Part shown: in pieces, positions 25,281 to 33,683 of the stretch
How positions within the stretch are numbered: position 1 is the stretch's first letter
How the letters are laid out: every line of letters begins with the position of its first letter
Origin: Pseudomonas sp. NFIX28
GTDB lineage: Bacteria; Pseudomonadota; Gammaproteobacteria; Pseudomonadales; Pseudomonadaceae
Assembly: GCF_900107395.1 (NCBI RefSeq)
Contig: NZ_FNPW01000011.1
Location: 178,608-242,607, forward strand
DNA: 64,000 nt
Direction of reading: 5' to 3'
The notes under the pieces: generated by a model
The model's input: only the letters and a program-made list of their open reading frames with translations
The model's database searches: none
What the model was told of the DNA's origin: nothing
Program-made: the position numbers and the translations under genes

Positions 25281-26939
25281 TCAGTTGCCAACAGGCATCG
25301 GCAAGTTGACGCCCTCTTGCTTCAGAGCCTCACGCACGGATTGAAATTTCTGATACTGCGACAGCGTGATAGGTCCGTCATAACCCATACTTTGCAGTTT
25401 TCGCGGTGGGTATTCGACGTAGGTTTTCATCAGCTTCATGATCGCGGCTGTGATCGGCACCATTGTCCAAGTGCGCTCCGTAAAGGTGGTCATGAAGAGG
25501 TCATAGCGCTCTTGCGGGTCTTGCCACAAGTCAAAGACTTGCGGCACGGTGGCCACATATTTTTCTGCGCCTTTCCACCCCAGGTTAGCGTCCACCGCCA
25601 GACCACCGGTATGCGCGCCATCATCACCGCGCAGGTTGAACACGGCCTTATAGTTTCCGACGCGGGCCGCACCCGGGGTCAATTCGTTCTCGGTAAAGTA
25701 GAACCACTCTTTGCGTGGGGAAGGGGCAGTGCCGGTGAGCACGGGGGTCATGTCGTAACTGTCGAAGATAATCGGCTGACCCTCGCGATCTTTCTCAGGC
25801 AGCTTTACGCCAGCAACAGAGGCGAACGTCGCCATCAAATCCAAGCCGCCAAGAATCTCGTGGTTTTTTGTGTCTGGTTTGATTTTCTCTGGCCAGACCG
25901 CAATCGCCGGAACCCGGTTACCGCCTTCACGCACCGTGCCCTTGGTCCCGCGGAACGGTGTGTAGCCGGCATCCGGATAGACGTCCTGCCAGGCACCGTT
26001 GTCAGTGGTGTAAACCACCAAGGTGTTTTTATCCATCCCAAGCGCCTTGAGTTTGTCCATGATGCGACCTATGCGGGTATCCAGTTCGACCACGGAGTCG
26101 GCGTACTTGGATTTAGACATGGACTTATGAACGAACTCCGGTGCAGGCATGTTGGGCTGGTGCACCTTCATGAAGTTGACGTTAATAAAAAACGGCTTGT
26201 CCGATTTGGCCGCTGTATCGAGAAACTCCAGTGCGGCTTTTTCGACATAGTTGTCAAAGAAGGGGATACCGACCACACCGGGCTTGCCATCCACGACAGG
26301 AGTGTCCACGTACTGGCCATTGACCTTGAATTCTTCGATCGGTTTTTCACCTGCCTTGCCGGACATCGCGCCTTTGGTCACCTTGGTAAACATCGCGCGG
26401 GTTTCCGGGTCCATGTCGGGGAACCATTCGGGGTCGGCATAGGTGTAGGCATTGAGATGGTACAAGCCGACGTATTTCATCACGTCGTAGCCCTGCGCAT
26501 TGGGCAAGGCATAATCCGCTTCGCCCAAGTGCCATTTACCGGTGAAATAGGTGTCGTACCCCCCGGTTTTCAGCACCGAGGCCAAGGTCCACTCTGCCGC
26601 TGGTAAACCACCACCCTGGCCCTGCATGGCCACGGTGGTCATGCCGCTACGATTAGGGATACGTCCGGTTTGCATGGCCGCTCGACCAGGCGTGCAGCTT
26701 GGCTGGGCATAAAAAGAATAAAAAGTGACTCCCTCTGCCGCCAGCTCATCGATGCTCGGCGTAGGCATACCTCGACCGATCCCGCCTCCGTAGGGGCCAA
26801 GGTCACCGTAGCCGGTATCGTCGGAGACGATAAACAGGATGTTGGCCTTTTCCGTTTGAGCCGCATGGGCCAGTCCGTTCAATGACAATAGTGCAGCAAA
26901 CACGACAGATAACTTGAAACGATCCGATAGCTGGTCCAT
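25281..26939 (-). CDS. Arylsulfatase (type I, formylglycine)
   Basis: 552 residues with a signal peptide (FAALLSLNGLAHA). NILFIVSDDTGYGDLGPYGG supplies the metal-binding aspartates. The formylglycine site is Cys82 in SCTPGRAAMQTG (C-x-P-G-R, a variant of C-x-P-S-R), and a later TTDNGAWQ carries further metal ligands. It hydrolyses sulfate esters to alcohol or phenol plus sulfate. The Cys needs maturation by a formylglycine-generating enzyme not encoded in this window. GAGGA precedes the start. A 325-bp gap upstream holds its promoter region and no other gene. Confidence 0.9.
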   Translation of the reverse strand: MDQLSDRFKLSVVFAALLSLNGLAHAAQTEKANILFIVSDDTGYGDLGPYGGGIGRGMPTPSIDELAAEGVTFYSFYAQPSCTPGRAAMQTGRIPNRSGMTTVAMQGQGGGLPAAEWTLASVLKTGGYDTYFTGKWHLGEADYALPNAQGYDVMKYVGLYHLNAYTYADPEWFPDMDPETRAMFTKVTKGAMSGKAGEKPIEEFKVNGQYVDTPVVDGKPGVVGIPFFDNYVEKAALEFLDTAAKSDKPFFINVNFMKVHQPNMPAPEFVHKSMSKSKYADSVVELDTRIGRIMDKLKALGMDKNTLVVYTTDNGAWQDVYPDAGYTPFRGTKGTVREGGNRVPAIAVWPEKIKPDTKNHEILGGLDLMATFASVAGVKLPEKDREGQPIIFDSYDMTPVLTGTAPSPRKEWFYFTENELTPGAARVGNYKAVFNLRGDDGAHTGGLAVDANLGWKGAEKYVATVPQVFDLWQDPQERYDLFMTTFTERTWTMVPITAAIMKLMKTYVEYPPRKLQSMGYDGPITLSQYQKFQSVREALKQEGVNLPMPVGN

Positions 26940-27264
26940 ACCAGGATTCCTCGTTGTTTCATGGTGTTAGCAACCGGGTGATGAGCGCACATCAACATCG
27001 ATCCTTAGTGCATTGACCACCGAGTAGTTCGCCCAGTTAGTGCGTATAGAATCATTTTTTCTTATTGTCTGACCCTTACACGGGTTAAGACACAGAAGGA
27101 GTCTAGTGCGGTTTTTTTCGGTTGAACATGTCGCTCGTAATGTTTTTGGGGCAGCATGTAAAGCCAGAGTTACAAACTGTATGTACACCCACTATTAATC
27201 CAATAAACCGCACTGCAATCACTGGATAGGGTGGGGGTTCTATTTCCAAATAAACTAAGCAGCG
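26940..27264. other. Gene-free region upstream of the arylsulfatase gene
   Basis: AT-richer than its surroundings, with a T run at 27053-27060 and another near 27111-27118. It should carry the leftward arylsulfatase promoter. I see no coding frame, tRNA or strong terminator. Confidence 0.5.
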
Positions 27265-27714
27265 TCATCGAGTTGCTTGTGCTATATCACCGCAAAAAAT
27301 ATCGACGTTGCCATCTTCGGGTGAGGTTCGCACGACAACTGAATAATTACCCGAGAGCAGATCTGGCATTGTTATCGGTGCGCTTCTGTAAAAGCTCCAA
27401 CCACCGGCACCAGTGGCGGATTGAGTGTCGACCTTGTCGTTCATTGCGTAGGCGGCTGGTCCTGGTTGCTGGCAACTGCCATTATTGATGAACGTGTACA
27501 AGCGCGGAGGCATGATGGTTCCGATGGGAACGCCTGTAACGTTGAAGTCAAAGTTAGTTTGATTGCCTACGCCGGTCAACGTGGTAGTGGCAACATGCCC
27601 CGAATTTTTGTGAGTCGCTGCCAGAGGAAGGTTCATTGAATGGTTTGATGAGCTGGTGCAGCCAAAGAGGATCGCGGTGAGAAACAGCGTAGCCAGGGGG
27701 GAGCAGGGTTTCAT
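27265..27714 (-). CDS. Lipoprotein with CHRD-like repeats, function unknown
   Basis: 149 residues from ATG 27714 with GAAGG upstream. Lipobox LFGC (Cys19) after a short hydrophobic segment. The mature part (TTTLTGVGNQTNFDFNVTGV ... LYTFINNGSCQQPG ... GGWSFYRSAPITMPDLLSGN) is beta-rich with two cysteines and faintly resembles CHRD or copper-zinc SOD-like modules. It stands between the desaturase and arylsulfatase genes. No function is assigned. Confidence 0.65.
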   Translation of the reverse strand: MKPCSPLATLFLTAILFGCTSSSNHSMNLPLAATHKNSGHVATTTLTGVGNQTNFDFNVTGVPIGTIMPPRLYTFINNGSCQQPGPAAYAMNDKVDTQSATGAGGWSFYRSAPITMPDLLSGNYSVVVRTSPEDGNVDIFCGDIAQATR

Positions 27715-27831
27715 TGCCAACCTTCAATATTGGAAGAAGTGCGGTGGGGGACTATTGGGTATAGCTCATTAATAGCGTTGCACTCATGAGCATCTACTTT
27801 TATAGCCCCCCAAATTCCTGAAAACCCTGGT

Positions 27832-28827
27832 TTATCGATCAGTCTTTTGAGCCCGAACGCTCAACTGCCGGAGCACCTGCAAGTAAGTGGGTGGTTTCGG
27901 TACGATGCCACGGTCGCGCAAAAGCGCATGCAATTGTGGCAGGCGAAAATACGGCACTGACGCCATTAGATGATGCTCAATGTGAAAGTTGACCCGAATA
28001 GGCGCCACGCAAGCGCGGGCGATCAAACCAGCCTGTGTAGTACGAGTACTGCGAAGTACGTCTGGGCTTGATTCCAGACAGGCATGTTCCGCCATGGAGC
28101 GAATGCGGATGAACAGCGGAAACGGTGCGATATAGGCCAGCACCCAAACGCCGTATAACCAAGTATTCCCGCTTATCCAGAACGCAGCAAAGAGCAGGCC
28201 GTTGGTGAGCAGCATACCGCTTGCGTTTCTGAAGAAAGTCCGCGGGTAGTCCCACCAATGACGACCTTCCTGTGGCAGGCGCCGGATGTCGCTGGTCAGC
28301 GACCATTGCAGTACGCCGGCGTCCATCAGCAATCGTCCCACCAGGAACTTGAGGCCGGTGACACCAGAAAGATCACGCAAACACTTACGCATCAATGAGC
28401 GGCGAGTCGTAGGCAGCCCCGCCACAAGACGGAGATCGGGATCGTCGACGGTAGAGGTTTTGGCGTGATGGGTCAGATGATAGGGACGGTACTTGCGCAG
28501 CACATTCCAGATCGGCCGGGCGCACAACCAATCGACCAGTACATCATTGCACCATTTGGTCTTGAACAAAGTTCCGTGCGCGGCGTCGTGCTGCAAAATC
28601 CCAAAGCACAACTGGCGTCCGGCAATAATGACGACACCTGCGATCAGCGCGAGGCTAAATCCCCACCAGGGTAAGAGTTCGCGGGCCCAGGCCAGACCCA
28701 TAAAGGTCAAGGCCAGCACACCCCAGGTAGAACCCACCGCCCAGGCGCCCCAGCAGTCTGAGCGTTCGCTAAAAGATTTGATTTCATCTCGGCTGAGAAT
28801 ATCGCTGATCTTAGTCTTGTTATGCAT
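27832..28827 (-). CDS. Membrane fatty acid desaturase / hydroxylase
   Basis: 331 residues with AGAGGA before the ATG. The three histidine boxes of membrane di-iron enzymes are present: LQHDAAHG (near 79), YHLTHHAK (near 116) and FHIEHHLM (near 280). Two pairs of membrane helices flank the boxes. It introduces a double bond or hydroxyl into an acyl chain using oxygen and an electron donor; no ferredoxin or reductase is encoded beside it. It is followed upstream by a PaaX-type regulator on the same strand, 45 bp away. Confidence 0.88.
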   Translation of the reverse strand: MHNKTKISDILSRDEIKSFSERSDCWGAWAVGSTWGVLALTFMGLAWARELLPWWGFSLALIAGVVIIAGRQLCFGILQHDAAHGTLFKTKWCNDVLVDWLCARPIWNVLRKYRPYHLTHHAKTSTVDDPDLRLVAGLPTTRRSLMRKCLRDLSGVTGLKFLVGRLLMDAGVLQWSLTSDIRRLPQEGRHWWDYPRTFFRNASGMLLTNGLLFAAFWISGNTWLYGVWVLAYIAPFPLFIRIRSMAEHACLESSPDVLRSTRTTQAGLIARACVAPIRVNFHIEHHLMASVPYFRLPQLHALLRDRGIVPKPPTYLQVLRQLSVRAQKTDR

Positions 28828-28872
28828 GTCTATCCTCTACATCAAAGGCCTGTAGCCAGCCTGGGTGATGAG

Positions 28873-29673
28873 TCAGTTGAGTCTTAAGGGCTGTTGCAAA
28901 AAGGTGCGCCAGATCTGGTGACCCTGATCCACGAAACGTTTGGTACAGGCAAAGAGTTCAGTGCGCAGCGCCACATCGACCAAGGGTTCCGGCAGCAGGG
29001 GATCGAAGACAATCTGGCGGATGGCTTCGCGGCCGAGGATGAAAGACTCGCGTGCGGCCGCATCGAGCCTCAGTTGCTCGGCGCGCAGTGTCCAGCTCTC
29101 CAATTGCTGGCAATTGCGGCGATAGCTGTCGTTAAGCAACTCGCCATTCCACAGGCCTTGTATTCGCTGTACCTGCGTATCTTCGAAACCCGTGGCCTGG
29201 AAAACCAATGCGGCCGGCTCCAGGCCGAGGTCGATCAAGCGTCGGCGCAACGACTCGACATCAGGCTCGACATTGTTCGGGCGGACATACAGGTCCTTGT
29301 CCAGTTCCGCGAAACCCATCATGTGCAACGAACGTTCACGCTGGCGCAATATGTTGCGGTCACTGCGTCCCAAGGCGTTGCACGCGACCATCAGATAACT
29401 ACCGTCCCACGACCGTAGATGCTGCTCCACGCTACGCCACCCAAACAACTGCGTCGAAATGTCCTTGGCCTGTGGTCCCAGCTGATAACTTCCGCGCCCC
29501 GCACCTTCAAGTAGTGCTTCGATAGTGAGCCGCGCCAGGGTGACTCGGACGTTGTTTTCACTGATTCCGAATAGCTCACACGCGGCAATGGCTTCCCTGA
29601 CCTGCAAGGGAATGCCGTTTTTAGCGACCAGCAGTTCGAGCACCAGGCTTTTTACGCAAGGTTTCATAGTCAT
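28873..29673 (-). CDS. PaaX-family transcriptional regulator
   Basis: 266 residues. An N-terminal winged helix (KSLVLELLVAKNGIPLQVRE, ISENNVRVTLARLTIEALLE) is followed by the PaaX central and C-terminal domains (GWRSVEQHLRSWDGSYLMVA, VRPNNVEPDVESLRRRLIDL). PaaX represses phenylacetate catabolism by sensing phenylacetyl-CoA. No paa genes are in the island; this one probably regulates the desaturase gene 45 bp downstream and may sense another acyl-CoA. Confidence 0.86.
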   Translation of the reverse strand: MTMKPCVKSLVLELLVAKNGIPLQVREAIAACELFGISENNVRVTLARLTIEALLEGAGRGSYQLGPQAKDISTQLFGWRSVEQHLRSWDGSYLMVACNALGRSDRNILRQRERSLHMMGFAELDKDLYVRPNNVEPDVESLRRRLIDLGLEPAALVFQATGFEDTQVQRIQGLWNGELLNDSYRRNCQQLESWTLRAEQLRLDAAARESFILGREAIRQIVFDPLLPEPLVDVALRTELFACTKRFVDQGHQIWRTFLQQPLRLN

Positions 29674-29835
29674 ACCAAGTCATTACGCTTTTGGATGGGG
29701 TTTAGCTCGATTGGTAACATTACACAATCGGCAAATACAATATTAATTACGTAATGATCAAGGGCGGTGTGGGGAGAGGTGCAGCAAGTTATAGCGGCTG
29801 TCGGGTGATGTCCTTTGCCAGGTGTACCGCTGGAT

Positions 29836-30795
29836 TCACTTTGTCCTCATCTGGGCGAGAAGACTTTCCCGCTGACAGTTTTCTTCTTCCACGGCCCTCA
29901 CTTCCCTCATGTAAACCTCTACCGCAGGTGGCAGTGAGCGATCTTTCAGGTAGATGAAGCCGTAACGGGTGCGCAGTGCGAGGTCATGGATGGGTAACGG
30001 TACGATTTCTCCCGCCATGATTTCCTGCTCAAAAGTCGATAAATTCCCTAAAGTCAGGGCATTACTGTTCTCGACGAATCGAATGATTTGCATCGGCACG
30101 TCTATTTCGATTGCCGGTATAAAATCGCCCGTCACCGCGTCATAAGCGCCGGCACAGCCCAACGTTGCCGGGAGCAAATGGGTTGCCAGCCGCAGCGGAA
30201 TGCGCGAGGCCACCCAGGGGTAATCGAGCGTTTGTGCCAACGTCAGTGAACGATGTTGCGACAGCAGCGGGTGGCCGGGACGGCAAAACAGACGACCCTC
30301 ATGCTCCCCCAACAGCTCACAGGTGAACTCTTCCCTGCCTTGCAACGTACTGATTTCGGCGATCCCCAGATCCACTGCACCTGTGGCGACCTGATGAGCA
30401 ACTTCACGCCATCCGGCGACATGTGCAGTGACCTTGATTTGCGGATGCCGGGCATGCAATCGCGCGATGCTGGCATAACCGCTGGTGATGCTGGGGTAGG
30501 GACCCAGAGCGACCCTGAGGGCTCCGATTTCTCCTCCCGCCAGCAAGGCGATGTCCCGCCGCAGGTCCTCCTCGGCCACTAACAGGCGCTGGCTTTTTTC
30601 CCGAAGCAAATGACCAAACGCAGTCAACACGACGCCTTCTGTGCGTCGGTCGAACAGCGTGACCCCGAGCTCGGTCTCCAGCAATTGGATGCTTTTGCTC
30701 AGTGCCGGCTGGGAAACCCCCAACGCTTTTGCTGCCCGACCAAAGTGCGCATGTTCAATCAATGCCAAAAACTGATGTAAGCGGCGTGGTGTCAT
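29836..30795 (-). CDS. sdsB: LysR regulator of the alkylsulfatase gene (SdsB-like)
   Basis: 319 residues. Winged helix (HFGRAAKALGVSQPALSKSI) and a LysR effector domain. It is divergent from an alkylsulfatase gene, the arrangement of sdsB-sdsA in SDS-degrading Pseudomonas, where SdsB activates sdsA in response to surfactant or its alcohol. The symbol rests on this pairing and LysR membership, not on a demonstrated match. Confidence 0.78.
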   Translation of the reverse strand: MTPRRLHQFLALIEHAHFGRAAKALGVSQPALSKSIQLLETELGVTLFDRRTEGVVLTAFGHLLREKSQRLLVAEEDLRRDIALLAGGEIGALRVALGPYPSITSGYASIARLHARHPQIKVTAHVAGWREVAHQVATGAVDLGIAEISTLQGREEFTCELLGEHEGRLFCRPGHPLLSQHRSLTLAQTLDYPWVASRIPLRLATHLLPATLGCAGAYDAVTGDFIPAIEIDVPMQIIRFVENSNALTLGNLSTFEQEIMAGEIVPLPIHDLALRTRYGFIYLKDRSLPPAVEVYMREVRAVEEENCQRESLLAQMRTK

Positions 30796-30798
30796 ATC

Positions 30799-30842
30799 AT
30801 AACCTTTATGTTATCGAAAAATATAAAAAGCGGAATTTTTCG
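30799..30842. promoter_or_regulatory. Inverted repeats in the sdsB-sdsA intergenic region
   Basis: ATAACCTTTATGTTAT (30799-30814) is a T/A-rich palindrome abutting the sdsB start, and CGAAAAAT (30815-30822) pairs with ATTTTTCG (30835-30842). They are candidate LysR sites for control of both genes. Confidence 0.5.
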
Positions 30843-30964
30843 GAATTAACTGAATATGCTATTCATGGCCTGACGGGTCAAGCTGACGACGCACAAAACA
30901 GGCACCGTGCGCAATCAACGGCATTGACGCTCATTGGCACACCCTTTGGCGCAGGAACCCTTTC

Positions 30965-33001
30965 ATGTACAACAAGACCCTTCATCTGGCCCTGGCAATC
31001 ACCCTTGGCAGTGGCGTCAGCCCGGCCATTTTTGCTGCCGATGCAAACGGCTTAAGTTCTGATCCAGCCTCAACACAAAATGCGCATTTCGACAGCAAGG
31101 GCAAAGCGCCTTCGCCTTACACGATCGAGATGCAAAATGGTTTGCGCAAGGCTCTTCCGTTTGCGGACAAGCGCGATTTTGAAGAAGCGAAAAAAGGCTT
31201 CATCGCTGCACCGTCCTACAACAAGATCATGGCCGAGGCCGGGAATGTCGCCTGGAACATGGGCAGCTATAACTTCCTGCTGGAAGGCAAGGACTACGAC
31301 AGTATCAATCCGTCCCTGCAACGCCAGGCGGTACTCAACATGGCCTTCGGTCTGTATGAGGTAGTTCCGGAGAAGATCTACCAAGTGCGCGGGTTTGACC
31401 TGGCCAACATCACCTTCATCAAGGGCGATACGGGCTGGATTGTGTTCGACACCCTGATGTCGAAGGAAACTGCCAAGGCTGCCTTGGATTTCATCAATGA
31501 AAAACTCGGCCAGCGCCCGGTCGTAGCGGTAGTGATCTCTCACTCCCATGCCGACCATTTCGGTGGTATCCGCGGAGTGGTCGATGAAGTTGATGTGCGC
31601 AGCGGCAAGGTCCCGCTGATAGCACCGACTGGTTTTATGGAACATGCCCTGGCTGAAAACGTCTACGCTGGCAATGCCATGAACCGGCGCGCGTTCTTCC
31701 AATATGGTGTGATGTTGCCGCACAGCCCGTATGGCCATGTCGACATGGCCATTGGTAAAAATGCCTCCATTGGCAACACGGGGCTGATTGAGCCCAATCG
31801 CTATATCGCGAAAGATTTCGAGACCCTGACCATCGACGGTGTTGAAATGGAGTTTCAAAGCACACCCGGCACCGAAGCGCCGGCGGAGATGAATACCTGG
31901 TTCCCGCAATTCAAGGCATTCTGGGCCGCCGAAAATATTACCGGCACTATCCATAATATTTACACGCTGCGTGGTGCCCTGGTCCGTGATCCACTGGTCT
32001 GGTCGAAGAACATCAATAACGCCTTGTATCGTTACGGACAACAGGCCGACGTCATGTTCGCGGCGCACAGTTGGCCACGTTGGGGCAATGAGCGCATTCA
32101 GGATGTCATGCGCGCGCAACGCGATGCCTACGCCAACCTGAACAATGCCGTACTGCACGCCGCCAACCAGGGCGTCACCATCAACGAGATTCAAAACGTC
32201 TACAAGTTGCCCGAAAGCCTAAAAAACAATTGGGCGACCCATAGCTACCACGGTTCGGAAGAGCACAATAGCCGCGCCGTGATCAACCGCTACCTGGGTT
32301 ACTGGGATGCCAACCCGGCGACGCTGATGCCGCTGTCTCCGAAAGATTCGGCGCCGCTGTATGTAGAAATGATGGGCGGCGCAGACAAGATCATGACCAA
32401 GGGGAAATCCCTGTTTGATCAAGGCAAATACCGTGAAGCCTATGAAATCCTCAATAAGCTGGTCTATGCAGAACCACAGAACAGCAAGGCCAAGGATCTG
32501 CTTGCGGATGTCTATGAGCAGGTCGGCTATCAGAAGGAAAGTGCCGGGGTGCGCAACAGCTTCCTCGCTGCAGCGTATGAATTACGCCATGGCATGCCCA
32601 AAGGGGTGCCGCCAAAATCCACCGGGCCAGACCTTATCCGCGCCATGAGCACGGAGTTGTGGCTGGAATACCTCGGCATCAGCCTGGATGGCAGCAAAGT
32701 CGCGGATCAACACTTCATCCTGAATCTCAAGACGCCGGACAATGGAGAACAATTCGTAGTGGAGTTGAGCAATTCCACACTGACCAGCATCAAGGGACAG
32801 CAGGCCAAAAACGCCGACCTGACCATCACTCTCAATCGCTCTGCGCTTGAAGGCGTGATGGCGAGAAAAACCAGCTTCGATCAGCTCGTCAAGGACGGCA
32901 AGGCTAGCTTCACCGGCAATCACAAACCGTTCGAACTGCTGATGGCCGCCATGACGCCGTTTACCCCGGACTTTGAACTACTGCCAGGTACAAAGCAGTA
33001 G
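30965..33001 (+). CDS. sdsA: Alkylsulfatase (SdsA1/BDS1 type)
   Basis: 678 residues, AGGA upstream. A signal peptide (LHLALAITLGSGVSPAIFA) leads to a metallo-beta-lactamase domain with zinc motif HSHADH at residues 193-198. A helical dimerisation domain follows (about 430-540), then a C-terminal SCP2-like domain (about 560-675, FILNLKTPDNGEQFVVELSN) that binds the alkyl chain. Length matches SdsA1 (about 660). It hydrolyses primary alkyl sulfates such as SDS to fatty alcohol and sulfate. Divergent from sdsB; DUF4345 follows 90 bp downstream. Confidence 0.93.
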   Translation: MYNKTLHLALAITLGSGVSPAIFAADANGLSSDPASTQNAHFDSKGKAPSPYTIEMQNGLRKALPFADKRDFEEAKKGFIAAPSYNKIMAEAGNVAWNMGSYNFLLEGKDYDSINPSLQRQAVLNMAFGLYEVVPEKIYQVRGFDLANITFIKGDTGWIVFDTLMSKETAKAALDFINEKLGQRPVVAVVISHSHADHFGGIRGVVDEVDVRSGKVPLIAPTGFMEHALAENVYAGNAMNRRAFFQYGVMLPHSPYGHVDMAIGKNASIGNTGLIEPNRYIAKDFETLTIDGVEMEFQSTPGTEAPAEMNTWFPQFKAFWAAENITGTIHNIYTLRGALVRDPLVWSKNINNALYRYGQQADVMFAAHSWPRWGNERIQDVMRAQRDAYANLNNAVLHAANQGVTINEIQNVYKLPESLKNNWATHSYHGSEEHNSRAVINRYLGYWDANPATLMPLSPKDSAPLYVEMMGGADKIMTKGKSLFDQGKYREAYEILNKLVYAEPQNSKAKDLLADVYEQVGYQKESAGVRNSFLAAAYELRHGMPKGVPPKSTGPDLIRAMSTELWLEYLGISLDGSKVADQHFILNLKTPDNGEQFVVELSNSTLTSIKGQQAKNADLTITLNRSALEGVMARKTSFDQLVKDGKASFTGNHKPFELLMAAMTPFTPDFELLPGTKQ

Positions 33002-33091
33002 GTGAACTGCGTGCTTAATCCCGCTGAGTGCCAGTAACCTTGGCGCGCCCGTTGCTCGGACGCGCCCATTCAACATCTGCAAAGGATTTTC

Positions 33092-33481
33092 ATGAAAGAT
33101 GCACTGAGAAAATATTTTCTGATCATCTCATTCCTCACCGTAGGCAGCATTGCGCTGATCTACGGTGTAAGCCCAACGTGGTTCGCCCTTACATTTTTAG
33201 GTATGGAGGTACTCGACATCAACATCGCTCACATTCTCCGCGCTGTAATGTGCCTGTACCTCGCGTTAGGTACATTCTGGCTGGTCTGTGCCTTCCAACC
33301 GAAACTACACAAAACCGCCATCTTTACGGTTCTGATTTTTTGCAGTGGTCTTTTTCTTGGTCGCTTAATTAGCTTCATGATTGATGGATTGCCCTCGATA
33401 CTCCTTCAAATCTATGCGGGGATAGAGTTGGCGGTCATACCGTTCGCCTATTGGCTGTTGCGACTTCGCGACAGCGAATAA
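33092..33481 (+). CDS. DUF4345 membrane protein
   Basis: 129 residues with four hydrophobic helices (about 8-25, 45-68, 75-95, 100-122) covering nearly all of the chain, as in DUF4345. AAAGGA precedes the ATG. Function is unknown. It may be cotranscribed with sdsA. Confidence 0.8.
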   Translation: MKDALRKYFLIISFLTVGSIALIYGVSPTWFALTFLGMEVLDINIAHILRAVMCLYLALGTFWLVCAFQPKLHKTAIFTVLIFCSGLFLGRLISFMIDGLPSILLQIYAGIELAVIPFAYWLLRLRDSE

Positions 33482-33683
33482 ACCCGCGCACAACGTAAAT
33501 TTGAGCTGTTATCCCTCAAAGAGCCAGGGGCCAGGATGCAGTGGGCAAAGTGCGGAACGCCAGTGAGCGATGCTCCAGTATTGGGGCATGCAATTCAGTG
33601 GTTGAATAAAACAACATACCGGCGCGCATCGATTCGCCATATGCATGTTTTCCCTGCTCGGCAGCTGCTCCAGACGCGACGGA

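Noticed and set aside
28894..29418. Plus-strand frame opposite the PaaX-type gene
   Set aside because: Antisense shadow; the minus strand has full-length PaaX similarity.
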